In this document: in pieces, positions 7,839 through 15,985 of the stretch
Layout of the letters: every line of letters begins with the position of its first letter
Numbering within the stretch: position 1 is the stretch's first letter
Assembly: GCA_002373045.1 (NCBI GenBank)
Contig: DFHU01000034.1
Location: 1 to 39,743 of the forward strand
Length of the DNA: 39,743 nt
DNA from: Pseudoselenomonas ruminantium
GTDB lineage: Bacteria > Bacillota > Negativicutes > Selenomonadales > Selenomonadaceae
Direction of reading: 5' to 3'
The notes under the pieces: model-generated
The model's database searches: none
What the model saw: the letters and a program-made list of their open reading frames with translations, nothing else
Told to the model about the DNA's origin: nothing
Position numbers and translations under genes: made by a program

Positions 7839-8744
7839 ATGGGTGTTTTAGTAAATAAAGATACAAAAGTAATCGTACAGGGCATTACGGGCAAACAGGC
7901 CACCTTCCACACGAAGCAGATGCTGGCCTACGGCACGAAGATTGTGGCCGGTGTAACGCCGGGCAAGGCCGGACAGGAAGTAGAAGGCGTTCCCGTATTC
8001 AATACCGTTAAAGACGCAGTGGAAGCAACAGGGGCTACGGCCTCCGTGGTCTATGTACCCGCAAGGTTCGCCGCTGACTCCATTATGGAAGCAGTAGATG
8101 CCGGACTGGATTTGGTGGTCTGCATTACCGAACACATTCCGGTGCAGGATATGGTCAAGGTTCGCCGCTATATGGAAGGGAAGAAAACCCGCCTGATTGG
8201 GCCGAACTGCCCAGGTATCTTGACCACGGATGAAGCCAAACTCGGCATCATTCCGGGCAATATCCAAAAGAAAGGCCATGTAGGCCTGGTTTCCCGCTCC
8301 GGCACCTTAACTTATGAAGCCGCTTTCCAGCTGATGAATGCTGGCATCGGTGTTACCACGGCTATTGGTATCGGCGGTGACCCGGTCAAAGGGACGGATT
8401 TCATCGATGCGTTGGAACTCTTTAAGAACGACCCCGAAACCAAGGCTGTGCTGATGATTGGTGAAATCGGCGGTACGGCTGAAGAAGATGCCGCTAAGTG
8501 GATAAAGGAAAACATGCCGGACAAACCGGTAGCAGCCTTTATCTCCGGCCGTCAGGCGCCTCCGGGCAAACGCATGGGCCATGCTGGTGCGATTATCTCC
8601 GGCGGCAAGGGAACGGCTGCAGATAAAATCAAGGCGCTCAATGGCGTAGGCATTGAAGTGGCCGACACGGTAGCCCACATCGGGGAAACGGTTGTCGATA
8701 CGCTGAAAAAAGCCGGTATTTACGACGAGTGTCATACTTGCTGA
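7839..8744 (+). CDS. sucD: Succinate-CoA ligase (ADP-forming), alpha subunit
   Basis: The 301-residue alpha subunit has an N-terminal Rossmann CoA-binding domain (about 1-130: VIVQGITGKQATFHTKQM, GVTPGKAGQ) and a ligase domain with the phosphohistidine loop GRQAPPGKRMGHAGAI, where the histidine in GHAG carries phosphate between CoA and the nucleotide on SucC. Length is normal for the family. The ribosome site GGGAGG precedes ATG. sucC lies 14 bases upstream, and a strong terminator follows, shared with the convergent lactate dehydrogenase. Nothing unusual was seen. Confidence 0.96.
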   Translation: MGVLVNKDTKVIVQGITGKQATFHTKQMLAYGTKIVAGVTPGKAGQEVEGVPVFNTVKDAVEATGATASVVYVPARFAADSIMEAVDAGLDLVVCITEHIPVQDMVKVRRYMEGKKTRLIGPNCPGILTTDEAKLGIIPGNIQKKGHVGLVSRSGTLTYEAAFQLMNAGIGVTTAIGIGGDPVKGTDFIDALELFKNDPETKAVLMIGEIGGTAEEDAAKWIKENMPDKPVAAFISGRQAPPGKRMGHAGAIISGGKGTAADKIKALNGVGIEVADTVAHIGETVVDTLKKAGIYDECHTC

Positions 8745-8758
8745 TAAAAAATGACAAT

Positions 8759-8792
8759 AAAAAATCGCTGGACGAAAGTCCAGCGATTTTTT
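8759..8792. terminator. Bidirectional rho-independent terminator
   Basis: A perfect 15-bp stem, AAAAAATCGCTGGAC with its complement, closes on a GAAA tetraloop and has A/T tracts at both feet. It ends sucCD (+) and the dehydrogenase (-). Confidence 0.93.
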
Positions 8793-8815
8793 GTCTGCAT
8801 AAGCAACAAATGAAA

Positions 8816-9772
8816 TTATTTGATGCCAGCGCCATCGAGAGCGGAACGAACGCTCTGAGCAGCTTTGTGCATCTTTTCGAGTTCATCATCAGTGAGGTGA
8901 ACTTCGAAGGAACGCATGATACCATCAGCGCAAACCATACGAGGAATGGAGAGGGCAACGTCTTTGATGCCATATTCGCCTTCGAGAACTGCGGAGCAGG
9001 GCAGGATGGTGTGTTCATCATAGAGAACGGACTTGATGAAACGGCAAGCAGCCATAGCAATACCGGTGTTCGTGAAGCCCTTCTTGTTGATAACATCGTA
9101 AGCAACCTGAACCAGTTCCTGTTCAACAGCTTCGTGGCTGAGTTTTTCCGTGCGGTGGAAATATTCATCCAAATCATCAATGGGGAAACCAGCGCAACCA
9201 GTCGTGGACCAGGCAACGAAAGCAGAGTTGCCGTGTTCACCGAGAACATAACCGTTGATGTTCTTCGGGTCAACCTGGTACTTGTCAGCCAGGATGCGAC
9301 GGAAACGGTAAGTTTCGAGCATCGTACCAGTACCGAGGATGAGGTTGCGCGGATAATCGAACTGCGTGGAAACAACATAAGTAGCAACGTCGAGCGGGTT
9401 GGTGATCATGATGATCATAGCTTCCTTCGTGCGCTTAACGATTTCGCCCATAACGGAGCTCATGATCTTAGCGTTGGTACCAGCCAGCTTCAGGCGGTCC
9501 GGAGTTTCACCTGGGCGGATGGACGGGCCAGCAGTGATAACGATGATGTTTGCATCTTTGCAGTCTTCGTAGTCACCGAGGTGGAATTTGATGTTGGTGC
9601 TGTAAACACAGCTCGTTGCATGGCTGGAGTCCTTAGCTTCGCCCCAAGCCTTGTCTTCGTTGAGGTCGATGAGAACTACTTCCGTAGCCAGCTGGAAATC
9701 AGCAATCTTGTTTGCAACTGCAGAACCAACGTTGCTGGCGCCGATAACGACGATTTTTCTTCTGTTGTTCAT
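8816..9772 (-). CDS. ldh: L-lactate dehydrogenase (lactate/malate dehydrogenase family, Selenomonas type)
   Basis: The 318-residue NAD-dependent 2-hydroxyacid dehydrogenase has an N-terminal Rossmann fold (VVIGASNVGSAVANKI), an aspartate for NAD at VVLIDLNE, ITNPLDV, and the catalytic histidine in GYVLGEHGNS. Two positions are odd. The specificity residue (Gln in LDH, Arg in MDH) aligns with Ile in TAGPSIRPGET and is followed by a two-residue insertion. The LDTARFR catalytic segment reads LETYRFR, with Glu for the usual Asp. Both features, and GEHGNS, recall L-2-hydroxyisocaproate dehydrogenases and, from memory, the 318-residue LDH of S. ruminantium. Pyruvate to lactate is the best guess; malate or a branched 2-oxoacid remains possible. 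The gene has its own strong promoter and is monocistronic, with the start after GGGGG. Confidence 0.8.
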   Translation of the reverse strand: MNNRRKIVVIGASNVGSAVANKIADFQLATEVVLIDLNEDKAWGEAKDSSHATSCVYSTNIKFHLGDYEDCKDANIIVITAGPSIRPGETPDRLKLAGTNAKIMSSVMGEIVKRTKEAMIIMITNPLDVATYVVSTQFDYPRNLILGTGTMLETYRFRRILADKYQVDPKNINGYVLGEHGNSAFVAWSTTGCAGFPIDDLDEYFHRTEKLSHEAVEQELVQVAYDVINKKGFTNTGIAMAACRFIKSVLYDEHTILPCSAVLEGEYGIKDVALSIPRMVCADGIMRSFEVHLTDDELEKMHKAAQSVRSALDGAGIK

Positions 9773-9823
9773 TTTGTTATTACCCCCTGATTGAAATGTG
9801 AAATATATCCCTAAGTTGTGTTA

Positions 9824-9852
9824 ATCGTAGCACTATTAATACCTGGTGTCAA
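9824..9852 (-). promoter_or_regulatory. Strong sigma-70-type promoter of ldh
   Basis: Read on the minus strand, a perfect TTGACA is followed after 17 bases by TACGAT with an extended TG (TGCTACGAT). Transcription would start near 9817 with a leader of about 45 bases, consistent with high expression of a fermentation enzyme. Confidence 0.7.
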
Positions 9853-9976
9853 TACGGAATTGCAAATAAACAAAAGCCGTATTTTTCGCAAAATTGGTGA
9901 AATGTTGTAAATGAGGGGAAAATGTGTAAATTTTTTGGGGGCGTAAAAAATAGCAAAGATTTTCTGGGGGAAATTG

Positions 9977-10005
9977 TTGTAATTGGCGAGGTTTTATTAT
10001 ATATT
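9977..10005 (+). promoter_or_regulatory. Candidate promoter of the mreB/mbl gene
   Basis: TTGTAA (9977-9982) and TATATT (10000-10005) are 17 bases apart in the AT-rich stretch before the gene. Overlapping TATTAT and TATAGA boxes make the exact -10 uncertain. Confidence 0.4.
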
Positions 10006-10058
10006 ATAGATTGTTTGTAGAAAAAGAAAGAGAGCTTCGGAAGGAGATTGTTTCATAT

Positions 10059-11081
10059 ATGTTTGGTATGTCATTGGATATTGGTATTGACCTGGGCACT
10101 GCAAATGTGCTGGTATATGTGAAAGGCAAGGGGATTGTTCTGCGTGAGCCTTCGGTGGTGGCCGTTGACCGGGATACGAACCGGGTGCTGGCTATCGGTG
10201 AAGAGGCACGGCAGATGATTGGCCGTACGCCTGGTAATATTGTAGCTATTCGTCCGCTGCGCGAAGGTGTTATTGCAGATTATGATATTACGGAGAGCAT
10301 GCTGCGCCATTTCATTGAAAAGGTTGTGGGCCGCCGTTTTGTGTTCCGTCCGCGGATTATGATTTGTATTCCTTCGGGCTGCACGATGGTGGAACAGCGG
10401 GCTGTACAGGAAGCTGCCGAGCAGGCAGGTGCCCGCCATACGCAGCTGATTGAAGAACCTTTGGCAGCAGCTTTGGGCGCAGGTCTCGATATCGTTGAGC
10501 CGCGTGGCTCCATGGTGGTGGATATCGGTGGCGGTACTACGGATATTGCGGTGATTTCTTTGGGCGGTATCGTTACCAGCGAATCCCTGCGCATTGCCGG
10601 CGATAAGTTTGATGAAGACATTGCTGCTTATATAAAGAAGAATTTCAACATCATGGTTGGTGAGCGTACGGCTGAAGAAGTCAAAATGCGTGTCGGTGCG
10701 GCTTTTGTTGGCGCCCGCAATGAGGTTTTGGATATCCGGGGCCGGGATATGCTGTCGGGGCTGCCCAAGACCGTGCAGATTACCACGGCACAGGCGGCAG
10801 AAGCTACGCATAGCAGCGTCGTAAAAATTGTCAACTGTGTGAAGAAGGTGCTGGAGGAAACTCCGCCGGAACTGGCCGCAGATGTCATGAACTGCGGCAT
10901 TGTCCTTACAGGCGGCGGCGCGATGCTCTATGGCCTGGATGAACTCATCCGCCGGGAGACGGATATCCCCACGGCGCTGGCAGAGGATGCCATGAGCTGC
11001 GTGGCCCTGGGCTGCGGTATGGCATTGGACAGCTTCAGCAAGTTTGATGGCAAGGCCAAGAACGTAAAAACGGGCCGTTAA
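10059..11081 (+). CDS. mreB: MreB/Mbl-family rod shape-determining protein
   Basis: This 340-residue bacterial actin has ATP-binding motifs: phosphate 1 (DIGIDLGTANVLVY), phosphate 2 (VVDIGGGTTDIAVIS) and the adenosine motif (GIVLTGGGAMLYGLDELI). It assembles membrane-bound filaments that guide cell-wall synthesis. The phrase GIDLGTANVLVYVKGKGIVL and the position directly before flgF/flgG match Bacillus Mbl, which heads mbl-flhO-flhP, better than the mreBCD-type MreB. Start choice: the ATG at 10059 has GGAAGGAGA 11 bases upstream; the in-frame start at 10011 lacks a ribosome site and adds a non-family extension. A hairpin terminator follows, so coupling to the flagellar genes is partial at best. 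Confidence 0.9.
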   Translation: MFGMSLDIGIDLGTANVLVYVKGKGIVLREPSVVAVDRDTNRVLAIGEEARQMIGRTPGNIVAIRPLREGVIADYDITESMLRHFIEKVVGRRFVFRPRIMICIPSGCTMVEQRAVQEAAEQAGARHTQLIEEPLAAALGAGLDIVEPRGSMVVDIGGGTTDIAVISLGGIVTSESLRIAGDKFDEDIAAYIKKNFNIMVGERTAEEVKMRVGAAFVGARNEVLDIRGRDMLSGLPKTVQITTAQAAEATHSSVVKIVNCVKKVLEETPPELAADVMNCGIVLTGGGAMLYGLDELIRRETDIPTALAEDAMSCVALGCGMALDSFSKFDGKAKNVKTGR

Positions 11082-11097
11082 AATAAAATATTTTGGC

Positions 11098-11132
11098 AAA
11101 GGCGAAATCCTTAACAGGAGTTTCGCCTTTTT
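11098..11132 (+). terminator. Rho-independent terminator after mreB/mbl
   Basis: AAAGGCGAAA pairs with TTTCGCCTTT, with an inner TCCT/AGGA extension and a T-run. It lies between mreB/mbl and flgF, so it may act as a partial terminator that separates cell-shape from flagellar expression. Confidence 0.8.
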
Positions 11133-11186
11133 GCGCGAATTATACAGGCAAGGATAAGTTTGGAAGATGCTAAGGAGTGACCGATA

Positions 11187-11987
11187 ATGTGGCGTGGTCT
11201 TTATACAGCAGGTACGGGCATGATTACGGAATCCAAGCGTACGGATACGCTGGCCAATAATCTGGCCAATGCCAATACTACCGGGTTTAAGCGTGATGAG
11301 GCTGTCAGCCGGGAATTTGAACCCATGCTGATCAAGCGCATCAACGACGGGATAAATAAGAATGATGTGACCAGTTTTAAGCAGTTTCATGTGGGGGATC
11401 AGTATCCGACCGTGGGGACTTTGGGACTGGGGTCTTATATTGATGAAATTGCCACGGAACATAGTCAGGGGGCTTTTGAAACCACGGGCAATCCGTTGGA
11501 CCTGGCGATTTCCGGCAATGGCTATTTTGCGATTCAGACGGAAAATGGTGTGCGCTATACCCGTGACGGTAATTTTTATAAGTCGGCCAGAGGCCAGATT
11601 CAGACGGTTAATGGTCAGATGGTTTTGGGGCGTAATGGTCAGGGAATCACCATCCCAGAGGAAACCGTCAGCATTATGGTGGGTGCACAGGGCGAGGTTT
11701 ATGCCGATGGCCAGCAGGTGGGGCAACTGCAGTTCGTGCAGTTCAATAACCGGCGGGCGGTACTGAAGCAGGGAAATAATCTTTATTATCCGCAGGAGGG
11801 AGCTCAGCCGCAGCCGGCTACCGGAGAAATTCAGCAGGGGCTTTTGGAGCGCTCGAATACCAATGTGGTATCGGAGATGGTAGAGCTCATCAATAATCAT
11901 CGTCTGTATGAGGCTGGTTCCAAGGCAGTTACCACACAGGATGCAATGCTCGATAAGTCCGTTAATGATGTAGGACGGGTTTCTTAA
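11187..11987 (+). CDS. flgF: Flagellar basal-body rod protein FlgF (FlhO homologue)
   Basis: The 266-residue axial rod protein has the FlgBCEFG N-terminal signature (LYTAGTGMITESKRTDTLANN, NANTTGFKRD), a central beta domain with NPLDLAISGNGYFAIQ and RYTRDGNF, and a C-terminal helix (VVSEMVELINNHRLYEAGSKAV) that packs in the rod core. It forms the proximal rod. The ribosome site AAGGAG lies 8 bases before ATG. The N- and C-terminal helices are complete. By order it corresponds to B. subtilis flhO, directly after mbl. FlgG follows after a 127-bp gap containing a hairpin. Confidence 0.92.
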   Translation: MWRGLYTAGTGMITESKRTDTLANNLANANTTGFKRDEAVSREFEPMLIKRINDGINKNDVTSFKQFHVGDQYPTVGTLGLGSYIDEIATEHSQGAFETTGNPLDLAISGNGYFAIQTENGVRYTRDGNFYKSARGQIQTVNGQMVLGRNGQGITIPEETVSIMVGAQGEVYADGQQVGQLQFVQFNNRRAVLKQGNNLYYPQEGAQPQPATGEIQQGLLERSNTNVVSEMVELINNHRLYEAGSKAVTTQDAMLDKSVNDVGRVS

Positions 11988-12066
11988 ATTCCATTTAAGA
12001 TTTGGTGTGGTTTGTTCGATATATATCAAGAGAAAGGTTTTTTGCGCCTATTTTTGGGGCGTTGGG

Positions 12067-12088
12067 CAGCGATAGTGCGTTATCGCTG
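12067..12088 (+). other. Intercistronic hairpin between flgF and flgG
   Basis: CAGCGATA (12067-12074) pairs perfectly with TATCGCTG (12081-12088) around a GTGCGT loop. A smaller GC-rich stem lies just upstream. There is no T-run, so it is not a classical terminator; it may stabilise the flgG message or be a processing site. Confidence 0.5.
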
Positions 12089-12114
12089 GCGTTATAAGAA
12101 GGGGGAAGCTCACT

Positions 12115-12906
12115 ATGATGAGAGCGCTTTGGTCGGCGGCTTCGGGAATGAAGGGGCAGCAGACGAATATGGATGTTATTGCCCATAATATTGCCAATGT
12201 AAATACTTACGGCGGCAAGAAGGTCAGGGCTGAATTTCAGGATTTAATCTATCAGACACTTCGCGATGCGGGGGCGCAGAGCGGGCAGGACAACCAGTAT
12301 CCCACGGGGCTGCAGGTTGGTCTGGGAACCCGTGTGGCTGCTACCCAGCGCGTGATTACGCAGGGGCCGCTGCAGACAACGGAAAATCCGCTGGATGTAG
12401 GTATTCAGGGTGAAGGGTATTTTCGCGTTACGTTGCCGGATGGTTCGACCGCGTACACCCGTGATGGTTCGTTCAAGCTGGATTCTCAGCGGCGGTTGGT
12501 GACAACAGACGGCTATTTGATTGCTGATGGCATTACCTTTGGTGAAAATTCACCGGTAGATTCGATTGTCATTGCCGGGGATGGTCAGGTTTCCGAAACA
12601 CCGGCAGGCGGCACGCAGCAGAACGTTGGACAGATTACGCTGGCGCGGTTCGTAAATCCTGCCGGGCTTACGGCCATTGGCAAGAACCTCTTTATTGTGT
12701 CGGAGGCTTCCGGTGCAGCCATTCAGGGCAATCCCGGGACGGATGGCGCCGGAACGCTTACACAGGGAACACTGGAAATGAGTAATGTGCAGATTGTAGA
12801 AGAAATGGTCAATATGATTGTTTCCCAGCGTGCCTATGAATCCAATTCCAAGGCTATTACGACTTCCGATTCGATGCTGGAAATCGCTAATGGACTCAAA
12901 CGCTGA
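12115..12906 (+). CDS. flgG: Flagellar distal rod protein FlgG
   Basis: The 263-residue distal rod protein opens with MMRALWSAASGMKGQQTNMD and HNIANVNTYGGKK, has the central NPLDVGIQGEGYFRV and AYTRDGSF motifs, and ends with the conserved helix VEEMVNMIVSQRAYESNSKA. It builds the cell-distal rod that passes through the P and L rings, whose genes lie just downstream. The length matches the family. The start follows GAAGGGGGAAG. Its stop overlaps the flgA start by one base, so the two are translationally coupled. Confidence 0.96.
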   Translation: MMRALWSAASGMKGQQTNMDVIAHNIANVNTYGGKKVRAEFQDLIYQTLRDAGAQSGQDNQYPTGLQVGLGTRVAATQRVITQGPLQTTENPLDVGIQGEGYFRVTLPDGSTAYTRDGSFKLDSQRRLVTTDGYLIADGITFGENSPVDSIVIAGDGQVSETPAGGTQQNVGQITLARFVNPAGLTAIGKNLFIVSEASGAAIQGNPGTDGAGTLTQGTLEMSNVQIVEEMVNMIVSQRAYESNSKAITTSDSMLEIANGLKR

Positions 12907-13688
12907 TGAAAATGAAGAGAAGCCGCTTAGCCATTCGCAGCATATTCTGTATGCTATGGGGTGGCTTCTTCTGTCTGTTTGTTCTTGCTTTTCCGCCGCA
13001 GGCAGAAGCTCTTTATGGCGGCGGCATGCAGGCGGAGGTTTTTCCCCAGCAAATCAGTTCGCAGAAATTGGCCGGGATTGCCCGGCAGCAGCTGGAATTG
13101 GAACTGCATAAGATTAGTGAAACAAGGCGCCATGTGCTGACCCTCACCAATGCTCCGCGTGATATACGCCTGCCGGCGGGAAATCTGCGCTATGAGGCGG
13201 AAATTCCCGGTCAGATTCGCTATGGCGGCGTGCAGCCGGTGCATATCCGTCTGTTTATTGATGAAAAGCTTTATCGGCGGGTAATCTGCTACTATCGTGT
13301 GCAGGTCTTTGAAAAAGTGCTGGTAGCGGGGATGAATCTGGGGCTGGAACAGGCGATTGCTCCTAATGCGGTGCGTGTGGAAGACCGGGAAGTGACAGGC
13401 GGTCAGGGGCGGTATCTGGAAAAATTCGAGGATATTGCCGGTCGTGTGCCCGTGCGTTATATTCAGATGGGGCAGCCGCTGGAACAGAATATGCTTCAGA
13501 ATCCTGTGGTAATTCACTCGGGGGCGCCGGTAAAATTGGTGACCAATTATAAGGGGATACAGGTCAGTGCTGAAGGCATCGCCATGCAAAAAGGGCGCGT
13601 AGGGGGCAGGATAAAAGTGCGTAACGCGCATTCCTCACGTGTCTTGCAGGGAAAGGTTATTGATGCCTCTACTGTGGAGATTAGCTGA
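12906..13688 (+). CDS. flgA: Flagellar P-ring assembly chaperone FlgA
   Basis: The 260-residue periplasmic chaperone helps FlgI form the P ring. It has a signal peptide (about 1-35: positively charged start, FFCLFVLAFPP core, QAEA cleavage) and a C-terminal SAF-type domain (about 140-260: LGLEQAIAPNAVRVEDRE, MGQPLEQNMLQNP, VRNAHSSRVLQGKV) ending in the family's VEIS. The N-terminal third is weakly conserved, as in other FlgA proteins. The ATG overlaps the flgG stop; another ATG two codons later is possible. flgH begins 21 bases downstream. Nothing is missing. Confidence 0.9.
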   Translation: MKMKRSRLAIRSIFCMLWGGFFCLFVLAFPPQAEALYGGGMQAEVFPQQISSQKLAGIARQQLELELHKISETRRHVLTLTNAPRDIRLPAGNLRYEAEIPGQIRYGGVQPVHIRLFIDEKLYRRVICYYRVQVFEKVLVAGMNLGLEQAIAPNAVRVEDREVTGGQGRYLEKFEDIAGRVPVRYIQMGQPLEQNMLQNPVVIHSGAPVKLVTNYKGIQVSAEGIAMQKGRVGGRIKVRNAHSSRVLQGKVIDASTVEIS

Positions 13689-13709
13689 TGATAAAGGCAG
13701 GTAGTGACG

Positions 13710-14312
13710 ATGAAGTTAAAATATAAGAAACAGATTGCCGGAGCATTGGCGGCGGGAACTTTGTTTTTGGCCTTGGCGCCAGTAGCAGATGCCCAATCTC
13801 TGTGGGCGATGTCCGGGGGGAGAACCCGCAATATATTTGCTGACCGCAAGGCGCAGGATGTGGGGGATATCCTCACCATTGTTATCAGTGAGTCTACTTC
13901 CATATCGGATACCCGCTCCAGTTCCAACAGCAAGAGCGGGAAGAACTCGCTGGATGCCGGCGTGGGTATCTTTGATTTTATCAAGGCTGCTTCTATCGGC
14001 GGCTCGGATTCCTTTAAGGCGGATGGTTCGGCTGCTTCCAAGAACACAACCCGTGGTAATGTGACCGTGACGGTAGTGGATGTGCAGCCCAATGGCAATC
14101 TGGTGCTGGAGGGGACGCAATCTATCTGGAATAATAAGAACGAGCACAAGATAACCTTTAAAGGGATTTGTCGTCCGGAGGACGTTACGGCGAGCAATAC
14201 GATTTCCTCGACCAAAATTGCGTCGGCTACGGTGCGGTTTGATGGCAAGGGGCCATTGAATGCCAAGCAGCGGCAGGGGATACTTACCCAGGTATTCAAC
14301 TTCTTGTTCTGA
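13710..14312 (+). CDS. flgH: Flagellar L-ring protein FlgH (no lipobox)
   Basis: This 200-residue outer-membrane ring protein has the family core AQDVGDILTIVISESTS, the NSLDAG and FKADGSA region, VTVTVVDVQPNGNLVLEGTQ, and the closing GILTQVFNFLF. An L ring needs an outer membrane, so the gene supports a diderm cell. Enterobacterial FlgH is a lipoprotein, but here the signal peptide (about 1-27, ending ALAPVADA) has no cysteine near the cleavage site, and the only cysteine is late (KGICRPED). It should be processed by signal peptidase I and anchored without lipid. The ATG at 13710 has AAAGGCAGG at good spacing; the GTG two codons upstream would touch that site and is rejected. flgI begins 18 bases downstream. 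Confidence 0.92.
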   Translation: MKLKYKKQIAGALAAGTLFLALAPVADAQSLWAMSGGRTRNIFADRKAQDVGDILTIVISESTSISDTRSSSNSKSGKNSLDAGVGIFDFIKAASIGGSDSFKADGSAASKNTTRGNVTVTVVDVQPNGNLVLEGTQSIWNNKNEHKITFKGICRPEDVTASNTISSTKIASATVRFDGKGPLNAKQRQGILTQVFNFLF

Positions 14313-14330
14313 CAGGATATGGAGGCTTTT

Positions 14331-15452
14331 ATGAAAAGAGTATTGGCTTGTTTACTGGCAGGGGCTTTGGTTTTGGGAATTGTTCCGCCGACAGCCTCGG
14401 CAGATAATGCCGTAACCAGAATAAAGGATATCGCCAAAGTGCAGGGGGTACGTTCCAATCAGCTTATGGGCTATGGATTGGTGGTAGGCCTCAACGGTAC
14501 CGGTGATTCCAACAAATCCGTGGAAACCGTGCAATCCATTGTCAATATGCTGAAAGCTTATGGGGTGGCGGTAAATCAGGGCTCCTTGAAATCCGACAAT
14601 GTGGCAGCTGTTATGGTAACGGCTACTTTGCCGCCGTTTGTACGGGAAGGGGATACCATCGATATTACGGTATCGTCCATTGGTGATGCGGACAGCATTC
14701 AGGGGGGAACGCTGTTGCAGACCCCGCTCAAAGCCGGCAACGGTGAAGTCTATGCTGTAGCGCAGGGGGCTGTGTCTACGGGCGGTTTTGCTGCCGGGCG
14801 TGGTGGCGGTGGTAATTCCACGGCAACCAAGAACTTCCCCACAGTCGGCATGACGCCGAATGGTGCCATTGTGGAACGTACGGTGGAGGACGATTTGGGG
14901 CGTAATGGGCGTCTTTCCCTGTCGCTGTCAAATCCGGACTTTACCACGGCTACCCGTATGGCTGCGGCGATTAACTCGCAGTATGGAGGTGTGGCACAGG
15001 CCGTAAATCCCGGACGAATTGACATAAATATTCCCGCTTATTATAAGGGGAATGTCGTTGGCTTTGTGGCTTCCATTGAGGAATTGCCGGTTATGCCGGA
15101 CAAAGTGGCCAAGATTGTGGTAAATGAACGCACCGGAACCATTGTTATGGGCGGTGATGTTACGGTGGATGAAATTGCTATCACACAGGGCGGCCTTTCC
15201 ATCCGGGTGCAGAAAAGTACGAATGCCACTCAGCCCGAGCCATTCAGTTATGGCACGACCATTGTGACCAAAAACAGTGATGTCGAGGTAAAGGAAGACA
15301 AAGCGAGCACCGTGGTGTTGCCGGCTACGGCGAACATCAATGACATTGTTGGTGCGCTTAATGCGGTAGGAGCGACGCCGCGTGATACGATTTCCATTTT
15401 GCAGGCCATGAAGGCTTCCGGTGCGATTCACGCAGAATTGCAGCTGATTTGA
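14331..15452 (+). CDS. flgI: Flagellar P-ring protein FlgI
   Basis: The 373-residue periplasmic P-ring subunit has a signal peptide (about 1-24: CLLAGALVLGIVPPTASA) and then the nearly invariant family segments RIKDIAKVQGVRSNQLMGYG, GLVVGLNGTGD, NVAAVMVTATLPPF, DITVSSIGDADS and ERTGTIVMGGDV. It ends at the usual LQAMKASGAIHAEL. FlgI forms the rod bushing within peptidoglycan with FlgA's help. The ATG at 14331 follows GGAGG; an in-frame ATG at 14319 contains that ribosome site and is rejected. The gene sits between flgH and flgJ with short gaps, as in a ring-assembly operon. Confidence 0.96.
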   Translation: MKRVLACLLAGALVLGIVPPTASADNAVTRIKDIAKVQGVRSNQLMGYGLVVGLNGTGDSNKSVETVQSIVNMLKAYGVAVNQGSLKSDNVAAVMVTATLPPFVREGDTIDITVSSIGDADSIQGGTLLQTPLKAGNGEVYAVAQGAVSTGGFAAGRGGGGNSTATKNFPTVGMTPNGAIVERTVEDDLGRNGRLSLSLSNPDFTTATRMAAAINSQYGGVAQAVNPGRIDINIPAYYKGNVVGFVASIEELPVMPDKVAKIVVNERTGTIVMGGDVTVDEIAITQGGLSIRVQKSTNATQPEPFSYGTTIVTKNSDVEVKEDKASTVVLPATANINDIVGALNAVGATPRDTISILQAMKASGAIHAELQLI

Positions 15453-15478
15453 TGACAGATTAAAGGCAGGTGTTGGAT

Positions 15479-15925
15479 ATGCAGATACCCCCCTTATATA
15501 CTTCGGCTTTGGGCGCAGGCGGCAACAGCAATTATGCATCGTCACAGACGGCGGCAGAATCCGCGAAATTCTCCCAGATTTTAAATGAGCTGAAAAATAA
15601 AACGGAAGGTGCCTTGAATCCCAAGGAGGCTGAGGCGCTTAAAGCGGCAAAGGCTGCGGAGAAACGGGATAAAGACCTGAAAAAGGCCTGCGAAGGCTTT
15701 GAGGCGATGTTCCTCAATATGATGTATCGGCAGATGCGGGCTACCGTACCGGAAGATACGCTCTTTGGGGAGTCCAATGCGCTGAAAATCTTTCAAGACA
15801 TGCGGGATGACGAACTGATGAAGAATGTGGCCGCAGGCGGCGGCATCGGCATTGCGGATATGATGTACAAACAGCTCAAACCGCAGGTTGAAAGTCGCAA
15901 TGCGGCGCAGAATGTGATAAAATAA
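15479..15925 (+). CDS. flgJ: Rod-binding protein FlgJ, N-terminal domain only
   Basis: The 148-residue protein matches the rod-scaffolding domain of FlgJ: KACEGFEAMFLNMMYRQMRA, then SNALKIFQDMRDDELMKNVA and GGGIGIADMMYKQL. The muramidase half of enterobacterial FlgJ is absent, as in many Firmicutes and others that use a separate wall hydrolase for rod passage. No such hydrolase is visible in this cluster. The N-terminal 40 residues are polar and low in complexity. Start: the ATG at 15479 lies 8 bases after AAAGGCAGG; an in-frame GTG at 15470 overlaps that site. It is the last flagellar gene here and is followed by a terminator. Confidence 0.9.
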   Translation: MQIPPLYTSALGAGGNSNYASSQTAAESAKFSQILNELKNKTEGALNPKEAEALKAAKAAEKRDKDLKKACEGFEAMFLNMMYRQMRATVPEDTLFGESNALKIFQDMRDDELMKNVAAGGGIGIADMMYKQLKPQVESRNAAQNVIK

Positions 15926-15933
15926 TGGACGAT

Positions 15934-15967
15934 GGGACGGCTTTCCCGCCGTCCCTGTTTGTTTTTT
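15934..15967 (+). terminator. Rho-independent terminator at the end of the flagellar cluster
   Basis: GGGACGGC (15934-15941) pairs with GCCGTCCC (15948-15955) around a TTTCCC loop and is followed by TGTTTGTTTTTT. Confidence 0.85.
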
Positions 15968-15985
15968 AGGAGGTCCTTGGTTTTG

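Noticed and set aside
10071..12029. A 652-codon open frame antisense to mreB/mbl and flgF
   Set aside because: It is a shadow of two well-recognised genes, has no family resemblance, is rich in His, Arg and Ile as typical of antisense frames, and has no ribosome site.
12906..13111. Second reading frame overlapping the start of flgA (12818-13111)
   Set aside because: It overlaps flgG and flgA in another frame and lacks any family feature.
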